The notes: generated by a model not told the origin, from the letters alone. A DNA stretch of 64,000 bases from Lewinellaceae bacterium (GCA_020636095.1 JACJYN010000009.1:62001-126000), one strand, 5' to 3'. Shown: positions 50,416-58,795, counted from the first letter of the stretch. Numbers and translations are program-made.

Positions 50416-50893
50416 CTGGATTCATAATTTGTTAGCTGAATAAATATATGCTTCTGTAATGCTTCTACGATAGCATGCTATCATTAGTTCGGTAGTAGCT
50501 GAACAAAATAAATTTTACCAGAAAGGAAGCTGCTCTGCAGGAATGGCTAACGCCTTGAATAAGGAATCCATACCATGTCGGAACTGAACCTCATTTCGAT
50601 AAATTTAATCTGGCAATAACCAGATAGCGACTAAGATGAACTTGCGTTTTGTTGGGAACAAGCCATGTTTAGCCAGGCATTATTTTTTTCCTGGAAACCA
50701 AAGAAATGACGGCTCCTCTTCTTGCAATAGGGGGTAACTTGTTGAAGGGCCGTATTAGTCGAAGACTAATCCAAGGGGATGGACGGGGTAGTGTTAATTT
50801 CTAATTTGGGTTAAAACTTACTCTGACTACAAAGAAACAAATTTTACTTTAAACAATCAATCAATGGCCGGGCCTTTTTCTAAGAAAAAAAAA

Positions 50894-50954
50894 GTCGCAT
50901 CACAAAAGAATGTGATACGACCTACTACTAACAAATTATAATCCCATGAACATG
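50894..50954. repeat. Hairpin plus ATCCCATGAACATG motif, copy A
   Basis: GTCGCATCAC/GTGATACGAC hairpin preceded by a nine-A run, then the tail AATTATAATCCCATGAACATG. Read on the minus strand it is a hairpin followed by a T-run (terminator-like). Read on the plus strand the tail ends in ATGAACATG, here opening only an 8-codon frame. The surrounding 50416-51265 region otherwise holds no gene I can support; it should contain the SprB-repeat gene promoter. Confidence 0.6.
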
Positions 50955-51265
50955 AATGTCTTTCTGAGGGCTTAATCGGGAAATTTTCCTGTTTCAGCCG
51001 AACCGGAACTCCCCTTCGGGAATCTTCAGGTTCTAGTATAAACCTCAAATGGGTTGCCTTTATTTTACAAATGACCGGTAAATGTATATAGGCAAACCTT
51101 TCAATACGTAAACATCACAATTGATGCATTTAGTTGAAGTTCACGTAAAATTAATAGTTTTATAACACATATTCTAGAGGCAGGGGTGACTTTCTTACAT
51201 TATTGGCCAATAAACCTGTATTCCTGGCAGAAAAATGACATATTGAAAGCCGGCAAAAAAAATAA

Positions 51266-51321
51266 GTCGCATCACCTGTCTCGGTAATACGACTTATCAT
51301 AATTATAATCCCATGAACATG
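51266..51321. repeat. Hairpin plus ATCCCATGAACATG motif, copy B
   Basis: The same hairpin (GTCGCATCAC ... TAATACGAC) and the identical 21-bp tail as copy A, 370 bp away. In this copy the ATG opens a 53-codon frame. The near-identity of both hairpin and tail, with divergent DNA between, argues for a functional or mobile motif. Confidence 0.65.
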
Positions 51322-51474
51322 TACGAAAAACTAGCTGAGAAAGCTAGAAAAAAAAGAGAGAAAAATTATCTTTATATCTTATTCCTCAAAGAGAGGAAGA
51401 GAATGATCTTTTCGTTGTCAATTTTGGGTGGCTTCGGAATTTGTCTTATAGCAAGTCAGATCCTTTATCCCTAA
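51313..51474 (+). CDS. Possible 53-residue small membrane protein
   Basis: An ATG in the conserved tail of copy B opens a frame with a Lys/Arg/Glu-rich N-terminus (MNMYEKLAEKARKKREKN) and one hydrophobic segment (MIFSLSILGGFGICLIA), ending SQILYP. Its stop lies in the loop of an 11-bp inverted repeat. The pattern (basic start, then one helix) is protein-like, but no family is recognised and no ribosome-binding site stands out. Confidence 0.4.
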   Translation: MNMYEKLAEKARKKREKNYLYILFLKERKRMIFSLSILGGFGICLIASQILYP

Positions 51475-51487
51475 AAATCTGACTTGC
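51451..51487. other. Inverted repeat around the small-ORF stop
   Basis: GCAAGTCAGAT/ATCTGACTTGC, an 11-bp perfect stem with a 15-nt loop that contains the TAA stop. It lacks a T-run; it may be a terminator or an RNA 3' structure. Confidence 0.5.
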
Positions 51488-51781
51488 TATATTGACAAAC
51501 TTAAATCCCATGTAAATTATCCCAATTGTGTTTGTCGATTCTTTAACCGACGTTATCTTCGTTTGACAATACAAACATCTTAATTATATCAAGGGAAAAC
51601 AAAGACAAAAATCCCCTTTTGTGAAAAAAAATACCTTAAGCATAGCCTGTATTTGATCTGTTTTAAGCGGTTTTTGCTTATGGATTGTGAAAATAATATC
51701 ATAAAAAGGGGCTGAAAACACGAGGGAAAAGGTGAAAAAAAGATGAAAAAAAAATTCATCAGGCCTTGACAGGACAAAAAA

Positions 51782-51817
51782 AGCGCCCGGAACATCAGAT
51801 TCCGGGCGCTTTTTTTT
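51782..51817. terminator. Strong bidirectional intrinsic terminator
   Basis: AGCGCCCGGAA/TTCCGGGCGCT (11-bp stem, 7-nt loop) flanked by A8 on the left and T8 on the right, about 65 bp beyond the stop of the last peroxidase gene. It ends the minus-strand DoxX-to-peroxidase gene string. The sequence between 51488 and 51781 shows no supportable gene. Confidence 0.85.
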
Positions 51818-51824
51818 AAGATTT

Positions 51825-51868
51825 TCCATTTTCCAGATTTTCCAGATTTTTGAAATCTGGAAAATCTC
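51825..51868. repeat. Palindromic AGATTTTCC repeat cluster, second copy
   Basis: TTTTCCAGATTTTCCAG faces AAATCTGGAAAATCT; same words as in the cysH leader region at 45062-45130. Confidence 0.6.
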
Positions 51869-51881
51869 AGGAAGGAAAATC

Positions 51882-53006
51882 TTAAAAAGGAGACTGGAAA
51901 GCCGGATTATTGACGAAGGAGGTGTCCGTCAGCATATTCAGGAAAGCAATGAGATCCTGTTTTTGCTGCTCAGTCAGGCTAAAGGATTTGATATTGGCGT
52001 CTTCATTGGATACTCCATGCCCTCCACTGGCGTAGTGGTCGAGCACCTGGCTCAGGGTGGCAAAGCGGCCATCGTGCATGTAGGGCGCGGTAAGGGCGAT
52101 ATTGCGCAAGGTGGGAACTCTAAACTTACCGTTGTCATAAATGTTGCCGGTGACTTCACCCAGCCCGTAGTCGGCAAAGTCGCTGAGCGTAGCGACGCTA
52201 TCCAAACCGTTGTTAAAATAGTTGTTCTCCGTAAACAGGGAACTGCCGTGGCAGTGGGAGCAGCCCGGGTGATCCAGCGTATTGGTAGCAAACTCGACAT
52301 AAAAGAGGTCGCGGCCTCGTTGCTCGGCGTCGGTTGGCCAGCCTTGTTGCTCCCAAACTACCTGATCGAAGCGGGACTGGTAGCTGACCAGGGTGCGTTC
52401 AAACTGAGCAATGGCCTTGACCGCCAGTTCTTTGGTTATCTCATTTTTCCGTTCAATGCCGAACGCCTCGCGGAACATGGCAGGGTAATCTTTATGGTTT
52501 TTTAGTTTGCCTATCACGTTTTCCCAGCTTTCGTTGAGCTCGGTATGGTCCTCCACCGGTAGCAGAGCCTGGCCTTCCAGCGTAGCGGAGCGGCCATCCC
52601 AAAAGAACCCTTTGGTGTTAAAGGCCATGTTGACGATCGCCATGGACGAACGCCTGCCGTCTATGCCCAGTACGCCCCGGCTTATCTGGTTGCCGTCTGT
52701 GAAGCTGAGCTGCGGGTCATGGCAGCTGGAGCAGGATTGGGTGCTGTCACTGGAGAGAATGGGGTCATAAAAAAGATGGCGCCCCAGGGCGATGCCCTCA
52801 ACCGTCATAGGGTTATCTGCCGGGATAACGGGCTTGGGAAACCATTCCGGCGTTTCTATTTCATAGGGTTGCGGGTTGTAGGGCGCTTCGATGAGGCCTT
52901 CATCTATACAAGGGTCACAGCCCGGTGTGATAGGGTTGTCTTCCTGGCAGGCGGTGATACTCAACAAAACGGCAAGGATGGCGGCCGGCAGTATCTTTAT
53001 TTTCAT
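51882..53006 (-). CDS. Di-haem cytochrome c peroxidase/MauG family protein (MbnH-like), second copy
   Basis: About 374 residues from MKIKILPAAILAVLLSITAC (53006; upstream frame codons to 53096 are unlikely). Lipoprotein signal, then haem sites CSSCH and CSHCH and the CcpA/MauG landmarks FFDGRS-type GFFWDGRSATLEGQA, YDNGKFRVPTLRN and APYMHDGRFATLSQVLDHY. The MbnP-like genes upstream suggest the MbnH branch, which oxidises a Trp of its MbnP partner rather than simply detoxifying peroxide. It follows the first copy by 22 bp and ends at a strong terminator. Confidence 0.85.
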   Translation of the reverse strand: MKIKILPAAILAVLLSITACQEDNPITPGCDPCIDEGLIEAPYNPQPYEIETPEWFPKPVIPADNPMTVEGIALGRHLFYDPILSSDSTQSCSSCHDPQLSFTDGNQISRGVLGIDGRRSSMAIVNMAFNTKGFFWDGRSATLEGQALLPVEDHTELNESWENVIGKLKNHKDYPAMFREAFGIERKNEITKELAVKAIAQFERTLVSYQSRFDQVVWEQQGWPTDAEQRGRDLFYVEFATNTLDHPGCSHCHGSSLFTENNYFNNGLDSVATLSDFADYGLGEVTGNIYDNGKFRVPTLRNIALTAPYMHDGRFATLSQVLDHYASGGHGVSNEDANIKSFSLTEQQKQDLIAFLNMLTDTSFVNNPAFQSPF

Positions 53007-53028
53007 GATATAAGGTTTTTCAACAAAA

Positions 53029-54267
53029 TTAAAACGGATCATCGAGTTCGGGATTATTAACAAATGAACTATCGGTAAGTGTTCCAAGAAAAGCAATAAG
53101 AGCTTGCTTATCTATGTCAGCTAAATGCAATTTTCTGATTTTGGGGTCCACATTTTCGCTGGGGTGGCCGCCCTGGTTGTAATGTTCAATCACTTCTTCG
53201 AGGGTGGCGAAGCGGCCGTCGTGCATATAGGGAGCCGTCAGGCTGACGTTGCGCAGGCTGGGCACCCGGAAGCGGCCATTGTCATAGTATTGGCCGGTGG
53301 CCTCTCCCCGGCCTTTATCGTGAAAGCTGGCCAGTTCCGGCGCTTCGTCCAATCCATTATTCATATAGGTCTGGTCGGTGAACAAGGGAGGGGTGTGGCA
53401 ATGGCCGCATTCTCCCTGGGGCAGTTCTTCCGAGGTGTCAAAAAATATTTGCCGGCCTCTTTCCTCCAGTTCGGTAAAGGCGCCATCCCCCTGCATCACC
53501 CGGTCGTACTTCGAGTCAGCACTGATGAGCGTTCTTTCAAATTGAGCCAATGCCTTTGCCGCCAGCTGCCGGGTGAGTTCGGAGGTGTCGGCGATGCCAA
53601 AGGCTTCGATAAACCAGGCCGGATAGGCGGGGTGTCGGCGCAGCGCTTCTTCCACTGCCTTCCAGTCGTGGCCCATCTCATTAGGGTCTTCCACGGGGAT
53701 CAAAGCCTGTTCTTCAAGAGAGGCAGAGCGGCCGTCCCAGAAAAGGCCCTTATACTGATAGGCGGCATTGGCCAGCGATAGTGCGTTGCGCCGGCCCTGC
53801 CGCTGCTTTATGCCTACCGCCAGGCTACGCCCGTCGGTAAAGGCGCGCTCGGGCAAATGGCAGGAGGCGCAGGCCATGCTGCTGTCCGCCGACAAAATGG
53901 GGTCGTAGAACAACCGCCGGCCCAGCTCGATGCCGGCAGCCGTCATGGGGCTGTCCTCCGGAAGGTTGGGGGGGGAGAAATGGGCCGGCAGGGCCAGCGC
54001 GAAGGGCGCCTTTACGGTTGGGATTTGCTCCGGGCCGGCAGAGCAACCGAATAGTGCAAGCATGCAACCGAAAAATAAGTGTGGCCGGACTATGGCCGGA
54101 CAGACGTCAAAGTCGGAAGCCGGAATTCGGAAGGCGGGAAAACGGGCGTTTGGCGCCCATTCGGAGCCCACTTCCGGCTTCCGAAAGAATGGGAAAGACA
54201 TAGAAAAAAGCGTCCTTAGGCACTTACTCCTAACCCTGAATAATATGCTTGCTACCAGCCGTTTCAT
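53029..54267 (-). CDS. Di-haem cytochrome c peroxidase/MauG family protein (MbnH-like), first copy
   Basis: Haem sites CASCH and CGHCH, then GLFWDGRSASLEEQA, YDNGRFRVPSLRN and APYMHDGRFATLEEVIEHY. The ATG at 54267 overlaps the MbnP-like stop (ATGA), suggesting coupling. However, the first ~68 residues are partly encoded by TTCCGAC heptamer repeats (54105-54190), and the lipoprotein-like segment LFFGCMLALFGCSAG starts only at about residue 64. An internal start (ATG 54063) would leave a very short signal. The start is therefore uncertain; the enzyme domain is intact. Confidence 0.82.
   Translation of the reverse strand: MKRLVASILFRVRSKCLRTLFSMSFPFFRKPEVGSEWAPNARFPAFRIPASDFDVCPAIVRPHLFFGCMLALFGCSAGPEQIPTVKAPFALALPAHFSPPNLPEDSPMTAAGIELGRRLFYDPILSADSSMACASCHLPERAFTDGRSLAVGIKQRQGRRNALSLANAAYQYKGLFWDGRSASLEEQALIPVEDPNEMGHDWKAVEEALRRHPAYPAWFIEAFGIADTSELTRQLAAKALAQFERTLISADSKYDRVMQGDGAFTELEERGRQIFFDTSEELPQGECGHCHTPPLFTDQTYMNNGLDEAPELASFHDKGRGEATGQYYDNGRFRVPSLRNVSLTAPYMHDGRFATLEEVIEHYNQGGHPSENVDPKIRKLHLADIDKQALIAFLGTLTDSSFVNNPELDDPF
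54105..54190. repeat. TTCCGAC heptamer palindrome at the 5' end of the peroxidase gene
   Basis: AAGTCGGAAGCCGGAATTCGG and, inverted, CCACTTCCGGCTTCCG face each other across about 45 bp (GGGCGTTTGGCGCCCA hairpin in the middle). It matches the repeat inside cysH. Confidence 0.6.
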
Positions 54268-55040
54268 TCCATTTCAATAGCTTCGGCCAGGTGGTTGGCC
54301 ATGAACGTCGCCGAGGGCGAGGAATTGCTGTGGCTTTGTGTCACCTGCCGGAAATCGAGGTATTCGCCGGTATTTGAGTCGACGAGGATTTTCTGCAGGT
54401 CGATATTGAACTGTAGCATCAGGTCCTTTCCATCCTCAATCGTGATCGGTTTGTCAAAAGTAAGTTTCCGGTAATTGTCGTTGCCGCCAACGTGGAAGGT
54501 GAGTTTTTCTGAAAAATCGCCATTGGATTCCAGGTCGGCGTTGCCTTCAAACTTGAAGAAGATGTAGCTGCTGGCCGCTTCCCAGTAATTTTCCGAGAGC
54601 GGGTGGCCCAGTGCGTAATTCGGAGGAATGGTGGCGTTGAGCTCAGGCGAAACACCAAAGCCGAATTCTATGCCGGTATACGTGCCGGCGGGCGCCGTCG
54701 CCGGAGTGGTGCTTTTGCCTTTAGCTGCATCCTCGTCGGTGTATACGTCCCCGAAGGAGATCAGGCTTATATCCATAAGAGGTGTCGCTTCCGAACCATT
54801 CAGGAGCCGCACTTCAGAGAGATAGAACTGGAAGAGCTGCATTTTGATGGCCATACCGTCTTCGTAGGCGTATTCGCGTTCGAACATGGTCAAAGGCGCC
54901 TCGCCGTAGGAAGCTTTGAAGTTGAGCGCCAGGTTGGCATTGCCTGGCATCATTTCATCATCGCTGTTCTTACAAGTGCTGAAGAGCAGGACAAAGGCCA
55001 ATGGGAATAGGAAAAATAGATACTTCATGGATGGATTCAT
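54264..55040 (-). CDS. MbnP-like copper-associated lipoprotein (Trp retained)
   Basis: A 258-residue lipoprotein: signal YLFFLFPLAFVLLFSTC with Cys. The beta-rich domain carries LALNFKASYGEAPL, FQFYLSEVRLL, TYTGIEFGFGV and YWEAASSYIFFKFEG. The latter has the conserved Trp that MbnH is known to convert to kynurenine in MbnP of methanotrophs. It is coupled by ATGA to the MbnH-like gene. Function (copper binding/trafficking) is inferred from that family. Confidence 0.8.
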   Translation of the reverse strand: MNPSMKYLFFLFPLAFVLLFSTCKNSDDEMMPGNANLALNFKASYGEAPLTMFEREYAYEDGMAIKMQLFQFYLSEVRLLNGSEATPLMDISLISFGDVYTDEDAAKGKSTTPATAPAGTYTGIEFGFGVSPELNATIPPNYALGHPLSENYWEAASSYIFFKFEGNADLESNGDFSEKLTFHVGGNDNYRKLTFDKPITIEDGKDLMLQFNIDLQKILVDSNTGEYLDFRQVTQSHSNSSPSATFMANHLAEAIEME

Positions 55041-55096
55041 TTAGATAAGAAATACGATTAGGGCTGCGAAGAGGTGTTTTCTATGATCACTCTAAC

Positions 55097-55972
55097 TTAC
55101 TTGTCTTGTAGCACTACCGCAACAACAGAGAAGGATTGTGCCAGGTTTGCGACAATTTTCTCAATCAACTGCTCGGGGCTGTCCTGCCGGGCGTTGATCT
55201 CACCGAACCATTGGCTGTAGTCCACCTGCAGGGTTATCAACAGATGGAAGCCCTGGCTTTTCCTGAAGTTGACGGGGACGGGCAGGCGCACTTCCTGCAG
55301 GTAGGGTAGGGTGCCAATTCGAAGTACCTCCGGGATGGTATCCGCCGCGGTGGTATCCCGGAACAGCTCTATGTACTCGAATACATAGCCCGAGTCCTGG
55401 CTGAAGTACAGGCTGCTATCCTGCAAAAAAAGTGGGTGCGTCTCAGGGAAGGAAGCAGGCAGGGCCACATTGGCCAGGCCTTCGACTCCAACCGCAAACC
55501 GCACTTCCTGCAGGCCGCCCGACTCTTTTAGGGTTCCGATGGTATAGTTTTGGGTGACTCTGGGGCTGGCCAGGGAAAAATTATCCTCTATTGTGCGTGG
55601 CACATCGCTGCCATCCGGTTGAGGGATCAGGATTTCAACGGTTTCCTCCACTTCTTTTTCCTGGCCATTGGTGTAAATAAGGTGAAAATTGGATATATAA
55701 AATCGAACATTATTGAGCCGGAAAGGTTGGCCCTGAGCATCAAAATAAACGGAATCCACCAGGCCAAAGCGGTAGATCGTATCGCCTTTGCTGTAGCGAT
55801 GCTGTATGGCCATACGGACTTTGGGGTAAACACATTCTTCACTGTTATTTTTGTCCGCCTCCAGGTCAAAATTGACCGCTTCCACATCGAGGCAACCTTC
55901 CACGGGCTCGTAACAGGCAGGCAGGCAGGCCATTAATACCAGTATAAGGCTATTTCTGATTGTTCCGCTCAT
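55097..55972 (-). CDS. MbnP-like lipoprotein (Trp position replaced)
   Basis: A 291-residue lipoprotein (LILVLMACLPAC). It shares FRLNNVRFYISNFHLIY and TIGTLKESGGLQEVRFAVGV with the MbnP fold. The segment equivalent to YWEAASSYIFFKFEG reads LYFSQDSGYVFEYIELF, so the Trp appears replaced by Phe. Extra Cys occur near the N-terminus (EGCLDVEAV, EECVYPK). Its start overlaps the exonuclease 3' end by 23 bp. It may bind copper differently or be a structural paralogue. Confidence 0.72.
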   Translation of the reverse strand: MSGTIRNSLILVLMACLPACYEPVEGCLDVEAVNFDLEADKNNSEECVYPKVRMAIQHRYSKGDTIYRFGLVDSVYFDAQGQPFRLNNVRFYISNFHLIYTNGQEKEVEETVEILIPQPDGSDVPRTIEDNFSLASPRVTQNYTIGTLKESGGLQEVRFAVGVEGLANVALPASFPETHPLFLQDSSLYFSQDSGYVFEYIELFRDTTAADTIPEVLRIGTLPYLQEVRLPVPVNFRKSQGFHLLITLQVDYSQWFGEINARQDSPEQLIEKIVANLAQSFSVVAVVLQDK

Positions 55973-56771
55973 ATTCTTTGACCAGCTTTTTGACTACTTG
56001 CTTAACCTGTGAGGAGAATTCTTTATTGAGTATCCAGTTGTAGTACTGCTTATCTTTATGAAGCGTTTCAGCAACGGGCTTTCCATTGTATTTTCCAAAA
56101 TTAAATACGATCTCGCCGTTGGTGTCGTACTTCATCCTCTGGGTTGCATCTACAAAACGCAGGTCGTTGGTGAAATCGTGTAGGGCCTGCACATCATTAA
56201 TGATAGGAGAAGTGGCGGTATTGCCATCATCGTCTATGTAATCGACGCCCCGGTATCGCTCCAGTTGTCCTTTGAACACCGAGACGGTGGCCTTCACATC
56301 GGCCAGGGCGTCGTGGGCGTCTTCCATATCCTCTTCGCAGTAGAACTTGAGGGCGGCTTTGAGGGTGCGGGGTTCCATCTTGTAAAAGATGCGCTGAACA
56401 TCGATGGTGCGGCGGCGGGAAATATCGAATTCCATACCAATCCGGGCAAATTCCTCCATCAGCATGGGGATGTCGAAGCGGTTGGAATTGTAACCGGCCA
56501 GGTCGGCATTGCCGATAAATTCGTAGATCTTATCGGCTACCTGCTGGAATACGGGCTTGTTAGCCACATCTTTGGGGGTGATGCCGTGCACTTGCATTGC
56601 TTCTTCCGAGATGGGGATGCCGGGGTTGATGAGCATGGAGAGTTCCTCGGGCTCCCTGCCATCCTTGAAGAACTTGATCATTGCGATCTGGATGATGCGG
56701 TCTCGAATGACGTTCAGGCCGGTGGCTTCGAGGTCGAAAAAAATGAGGTCTCGTTCGAGTTTGAAATCCAT
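55950..56771 (-). CDS. DnaQ-like 3'-5' exonuclease (DEDDh)
   Basis: 273 residues. Exonuclease motifs: FFDLEATGL (Asp/Glu), LAGYNSNRFDIPML and HDALADVKAT (His/Asp). A C-terminal region with VFNFGKYNGKPV resembles the exonuclease X C-terminal motif. It is likely a DNA proofreading or repair nuclease of the DnaQ superfamily, not fused to a polymerase. It sits between apbE and the MbnP-like gene, with which it overlaps. Confidence 0.9.
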   Translation of the reverse strand: MDFKLERDLIFFDLEATGLNVIRDRIIQIAMIKFFKDGREPEELSMLINPGIPISEEAMQVHGITPKDVANKPVFQQVADKIYEFIGNADLAGYNSNRFDIPMLMEEFARIGMEFDISRRRTIDVQRIFYKMEPRTLKAALKFYCEEDMEDAHDALADVKATVSVFKGQLERYRGVDYIDDDGNTATSPIINDVQALHDFTNDLRFVDATQRMKYDTNGEIVFNFGKYNGKPVAETLHKDKQYYNWILNKEFSSQVKQVVKKLVKEYERNNQK

Positions 56772-56820
56772 TAGTTAATTGCTGATTATGAATAGGTATT
56801 GGCAAATTTGCCGGGTAAAT

Positions 56821-57906
56821 TTATTGTTTCTCGCCCTCTTTTTCAAACAAAGGCCGCAGGCCTTCGGTGTAGCGCACGCCTAAAGTACCATCTTCCTGGT
56901 TGTAGAGGAAGTAACCCTCGATGCCGGGGAGCTTGCTGGCCAGGGCGAATGCCTTTTCCAGGCCCATTGCCATGAAGGCGGTCGCGTAAGCGTCGGCCGT
57001 CATACAATCCGAAGCAAATACAGAGGCGCTCAACAAGGTGCTTCGCTCCGGGAAACCGGTAAAGGGGCTGATGGTATGGCTGTATTTGGCCCCGTTCACC
57101 TCGTAGAAGTTGCGATAGTTGCCGGAGGTAGCCAGCGCCTGGTCGTGCAGGGGTACAGCCGTCTGTATATCCTGCATACTCGCGTCTTCCCGGGGCACGT
57201 TGATGCCGATCTTCCAGTCGCCTCCGCGTGGGCTGTCCCCCCGGGCGGTTACTTCTCCGCCGATCTCCACCATATAATGGCGTATGCCCTGGGCGGCCAG
57301 CAACCGGGCTACCTCATCCACGCCATAACCTTTGGCCAGGGCACTGAAGTCCAGCTGTATACCAGGGGCGGCTTTGACGAGCAAGCTGTCCTGTCGGTTT
57401 GCCGTAAGCGTTATTTTATCGAAGCCAACAAAGTGCATGAGCGAGTCGATGGCGGTACTGTCAATCGCTTCTACCACTTTTTTGGGCGTATATCCGAAAC
57501 CCCAGTAGTTCACCAGGGGCATAATGGTAGGGTCGAAATAACCTTTCGAAGCATCGTACACTTCCCGTGCCTTGAAATAATTGGCCAGGAAATGATGGTT
57601 GCCGTAGCCGCCGGCTTGTTGGGTGAGCGGGTTGTACGCCAGGTTGAACAGGCTATCCGGCTGGTTGAAGCGCGAAATAGTGGATTGCTCAATATAGGTA
57701 GACACCTCCAGGTTGATAACCCGGAGGAGTGAATCGACGGCCTGCTGAAAATTGCGCTGCCGGCTGTCACTGTAGGTGATGTGGTAGGTGGTGCCCATGG
57801 TTTCGCCCGCCAGTTTGATGTAGGAGCCGGGGGCCGGCTGCTCTTCGGAGGAACAGCCGAGGAACAGGAGGGCCAGGAGAAAGGTATAGAAGAGAGATCT
57901 GCACAT
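56821..57906 (-). CDS. apbE: FAD:protein FMN transferase (ApbE)
   Basis: A 361-residue lipoprotein (FLLALLFLGCSS). ApbE landmarks: AGETMGTTYHITY, FDPTIMPLVNYWGFG, LDFSALAKGYGVDEVARLL, YMVEIGGEV and SDCMTADAYATAFMAMG. It attaches FMN to periplasmic flavoproteins such as NqrB/NqrC or RnfG subunits, none in this window. The position within the DoxX-exonuclease-MbnP/H string suggests joint transcription. Confidence 0.93.
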   Translation of the reverse strand: MCRSLFYTFLLALLFLGCSSEEQPAPGSYIKLAGETMGTTYHITYSDSRQRNFQQAVDSLLRVINLEVSTYIEQSTISRFNQPDSLFNLAYNPLTQQAGGYGNHHFLANYFKAREVYDASKGYFDPTIMPLVNYWGFGYTPKKVVEAIDSTAIDSLMHFVGFDKITLTANRQDSLLVKAAPGIQLDFSALAKGYGVDEVARLLAAQGIRHYMVEIGGEVTARGDSPRGGDWKIGINVPREDASMQDIQTAVPLHDQALATSGNYRNFYEVNGAKYSHTISPFTGFPERSTLLSASVFASDCMTADAYATAFMAMGLEKAFALASKLPGIEGYFLYNQEDGTLGVRYTEGLRPLFEKEGEKQ

Positions 57907-57937
57907 GTTTTTTGGATGTAATTTATTGAGAGCTTTG

Positions 57938-58055
57938 AATTTGTGATGTGTGATGTGTGATTTTGTATTTTTGATGTCCCTTCCTGGAGCTACCGGGCTG
58001 CATGCCCCCGCTGCAAATCAAACATCACAAATCCAAAATCCAAAATCCAAAATCC
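57938..58055. repeat. Inverted AT-rich repeat words (GTGATGT / ATCCAAA)
   Basis: TTTGTGATGTGTGATGTGTG on the left faces CATCACAAATCCAAAATCC on the right across about 60 bp, forming a loose palindrome between DoxX and apbE. Confidence 0.5.
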
Positions 58056-58451
58056 TCACCCCCGGTTCCGCACCTGCTCATCCACCGAGTACCAGCCTGG
58101 CCCGGCGATCTGCAAGGAAATAAAAGCCATCAGGAAAAGAAACGCCTTTTCCACCTGGCCGAACCCTTCGCCCATGTTCGCAGAAATGGCCACCATCATG
58201 GTAATGATCAGTGGGATGGTGGCCCAGCGGGTAAATAACCCCGCCATGAGCAGCAGGGCGCAGCCGGCTTCGGCGAAGGTAGCCAGCCCCAGGGAAATTT
58301 CCGGCCCCAGGCCCATAAAATCGAAGAATTTGATGGGCTCTCCGGAGAACAGGCGCATCAGCTTGCCCCAGCCGTGGCCGTAGATCATGGCGCCTCCAAA
58401 GGCGAGGCGCAGTAGTAGTAAGGCAATATCGGTTTGTTTTCTGGCGATCAT
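58056..58451 (-). CDS. DoxX family membrane protein
   Basis: 131 residues with four membrane helices; LLLRLAFGGAMIYGHGWGKL and GLATFAEAGCALLLMAGLFTRWATIPLII are typical of DoxX. Function is unclear; family members have been linked to thiol/redox processes. It is the first gene of the minus-strand string that ends at 51782. Confidence 0.85.
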   Translation of the reverse strand: MIARKQTDIALLLLRLAFGGAMIYGHGWGKLMRLFSGEPIKFFDFMGLGPEISLGLATFAEAGCALLLMAGLFTRWATIPLIITMMVAISANMGEGFGQVEKAFLFLMAFISLQIAGPGWYSVDEQVRNRG

Positions 58452-58608
58452 ACGCTCGTTTTTGTTTTGTGGCAGTAAATCCGCATAGATTGGGAACTTC
58501 CCTGGATAGATACCTTTTTTCCTCTAACAGTTGAAGGACGGTAAAGTTACTCCGGACGGGCGCGATTCCCTTTTGTGCCCCCTCTGGGTGAGAAAGGGAT
58601 TATGATAA

Positions 58609-58628
58609 TATCAACGAATTCGTTGATA
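58609..58628. promoter_or_regulatory. 20-bp perfect palindrome
   Basis: TATCAACGAATTCGTTGATA lies midway between doxX and mazE in a divergent spacer, at the boundary where base composition changes from GC-rich to AT-rich. Candidate operator; no regulator is identified. The rest of 58452-58732 shows no gene. Confidence 0.5.
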
Positions 58629-58732
58629 CAATGCTTAAAGTTGGGTGAAAGCCCTTTAGTATACTAAAAGACAGAGAAGAACAAACCTGTACGATCTTTC
58701 ATCGATAAAATCCAGAATATTCGTGTTAATAG

Positions 58733-58781
58733 TTGACAAATTGGGAAAGTTGCTGTAAATTCGTAATTACATAATAATTAC
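58733..58781 (+). promoter_or_regulatory. mazEF promoter with operator palindrome
   Basis: TTGACA (58733-58738), then TAAATTCG (58756-58763). This reads as TTG-N20-TAnnTTTG with one mismatch, or as a sigma70-like TTGACA-N17-TAAATT. The inverted repeat GTAATTA-CATAA-TAATTAC (58763-58781) overlaps the start region, a good site for autorepression by the antitoxin. Confidence 0.6.
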
Positions 58782-58795
58782 AATAAATCAAAAGT

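Noticed and set aside
50857..51048. 63-codon minus-strand frame
   Set aside because: It covers the conserved hairpin of copy A, including its T-run (FFFLEKG); not protein-like.
51584..51829. 81-codon minus-strand frame
   Set aside because: It reads through the strong terminator at 51782 and is dominated by Phe/Lys from A/T runs; no protein-like pattern.
54063..54267. Calling the peroxidase start at ATG 54063
   Set aside because: MLALFGCSAG is too short for a normal lipoprotein signal and the ATGA overlap at 54267 is attractive; left unresolved in the feature.
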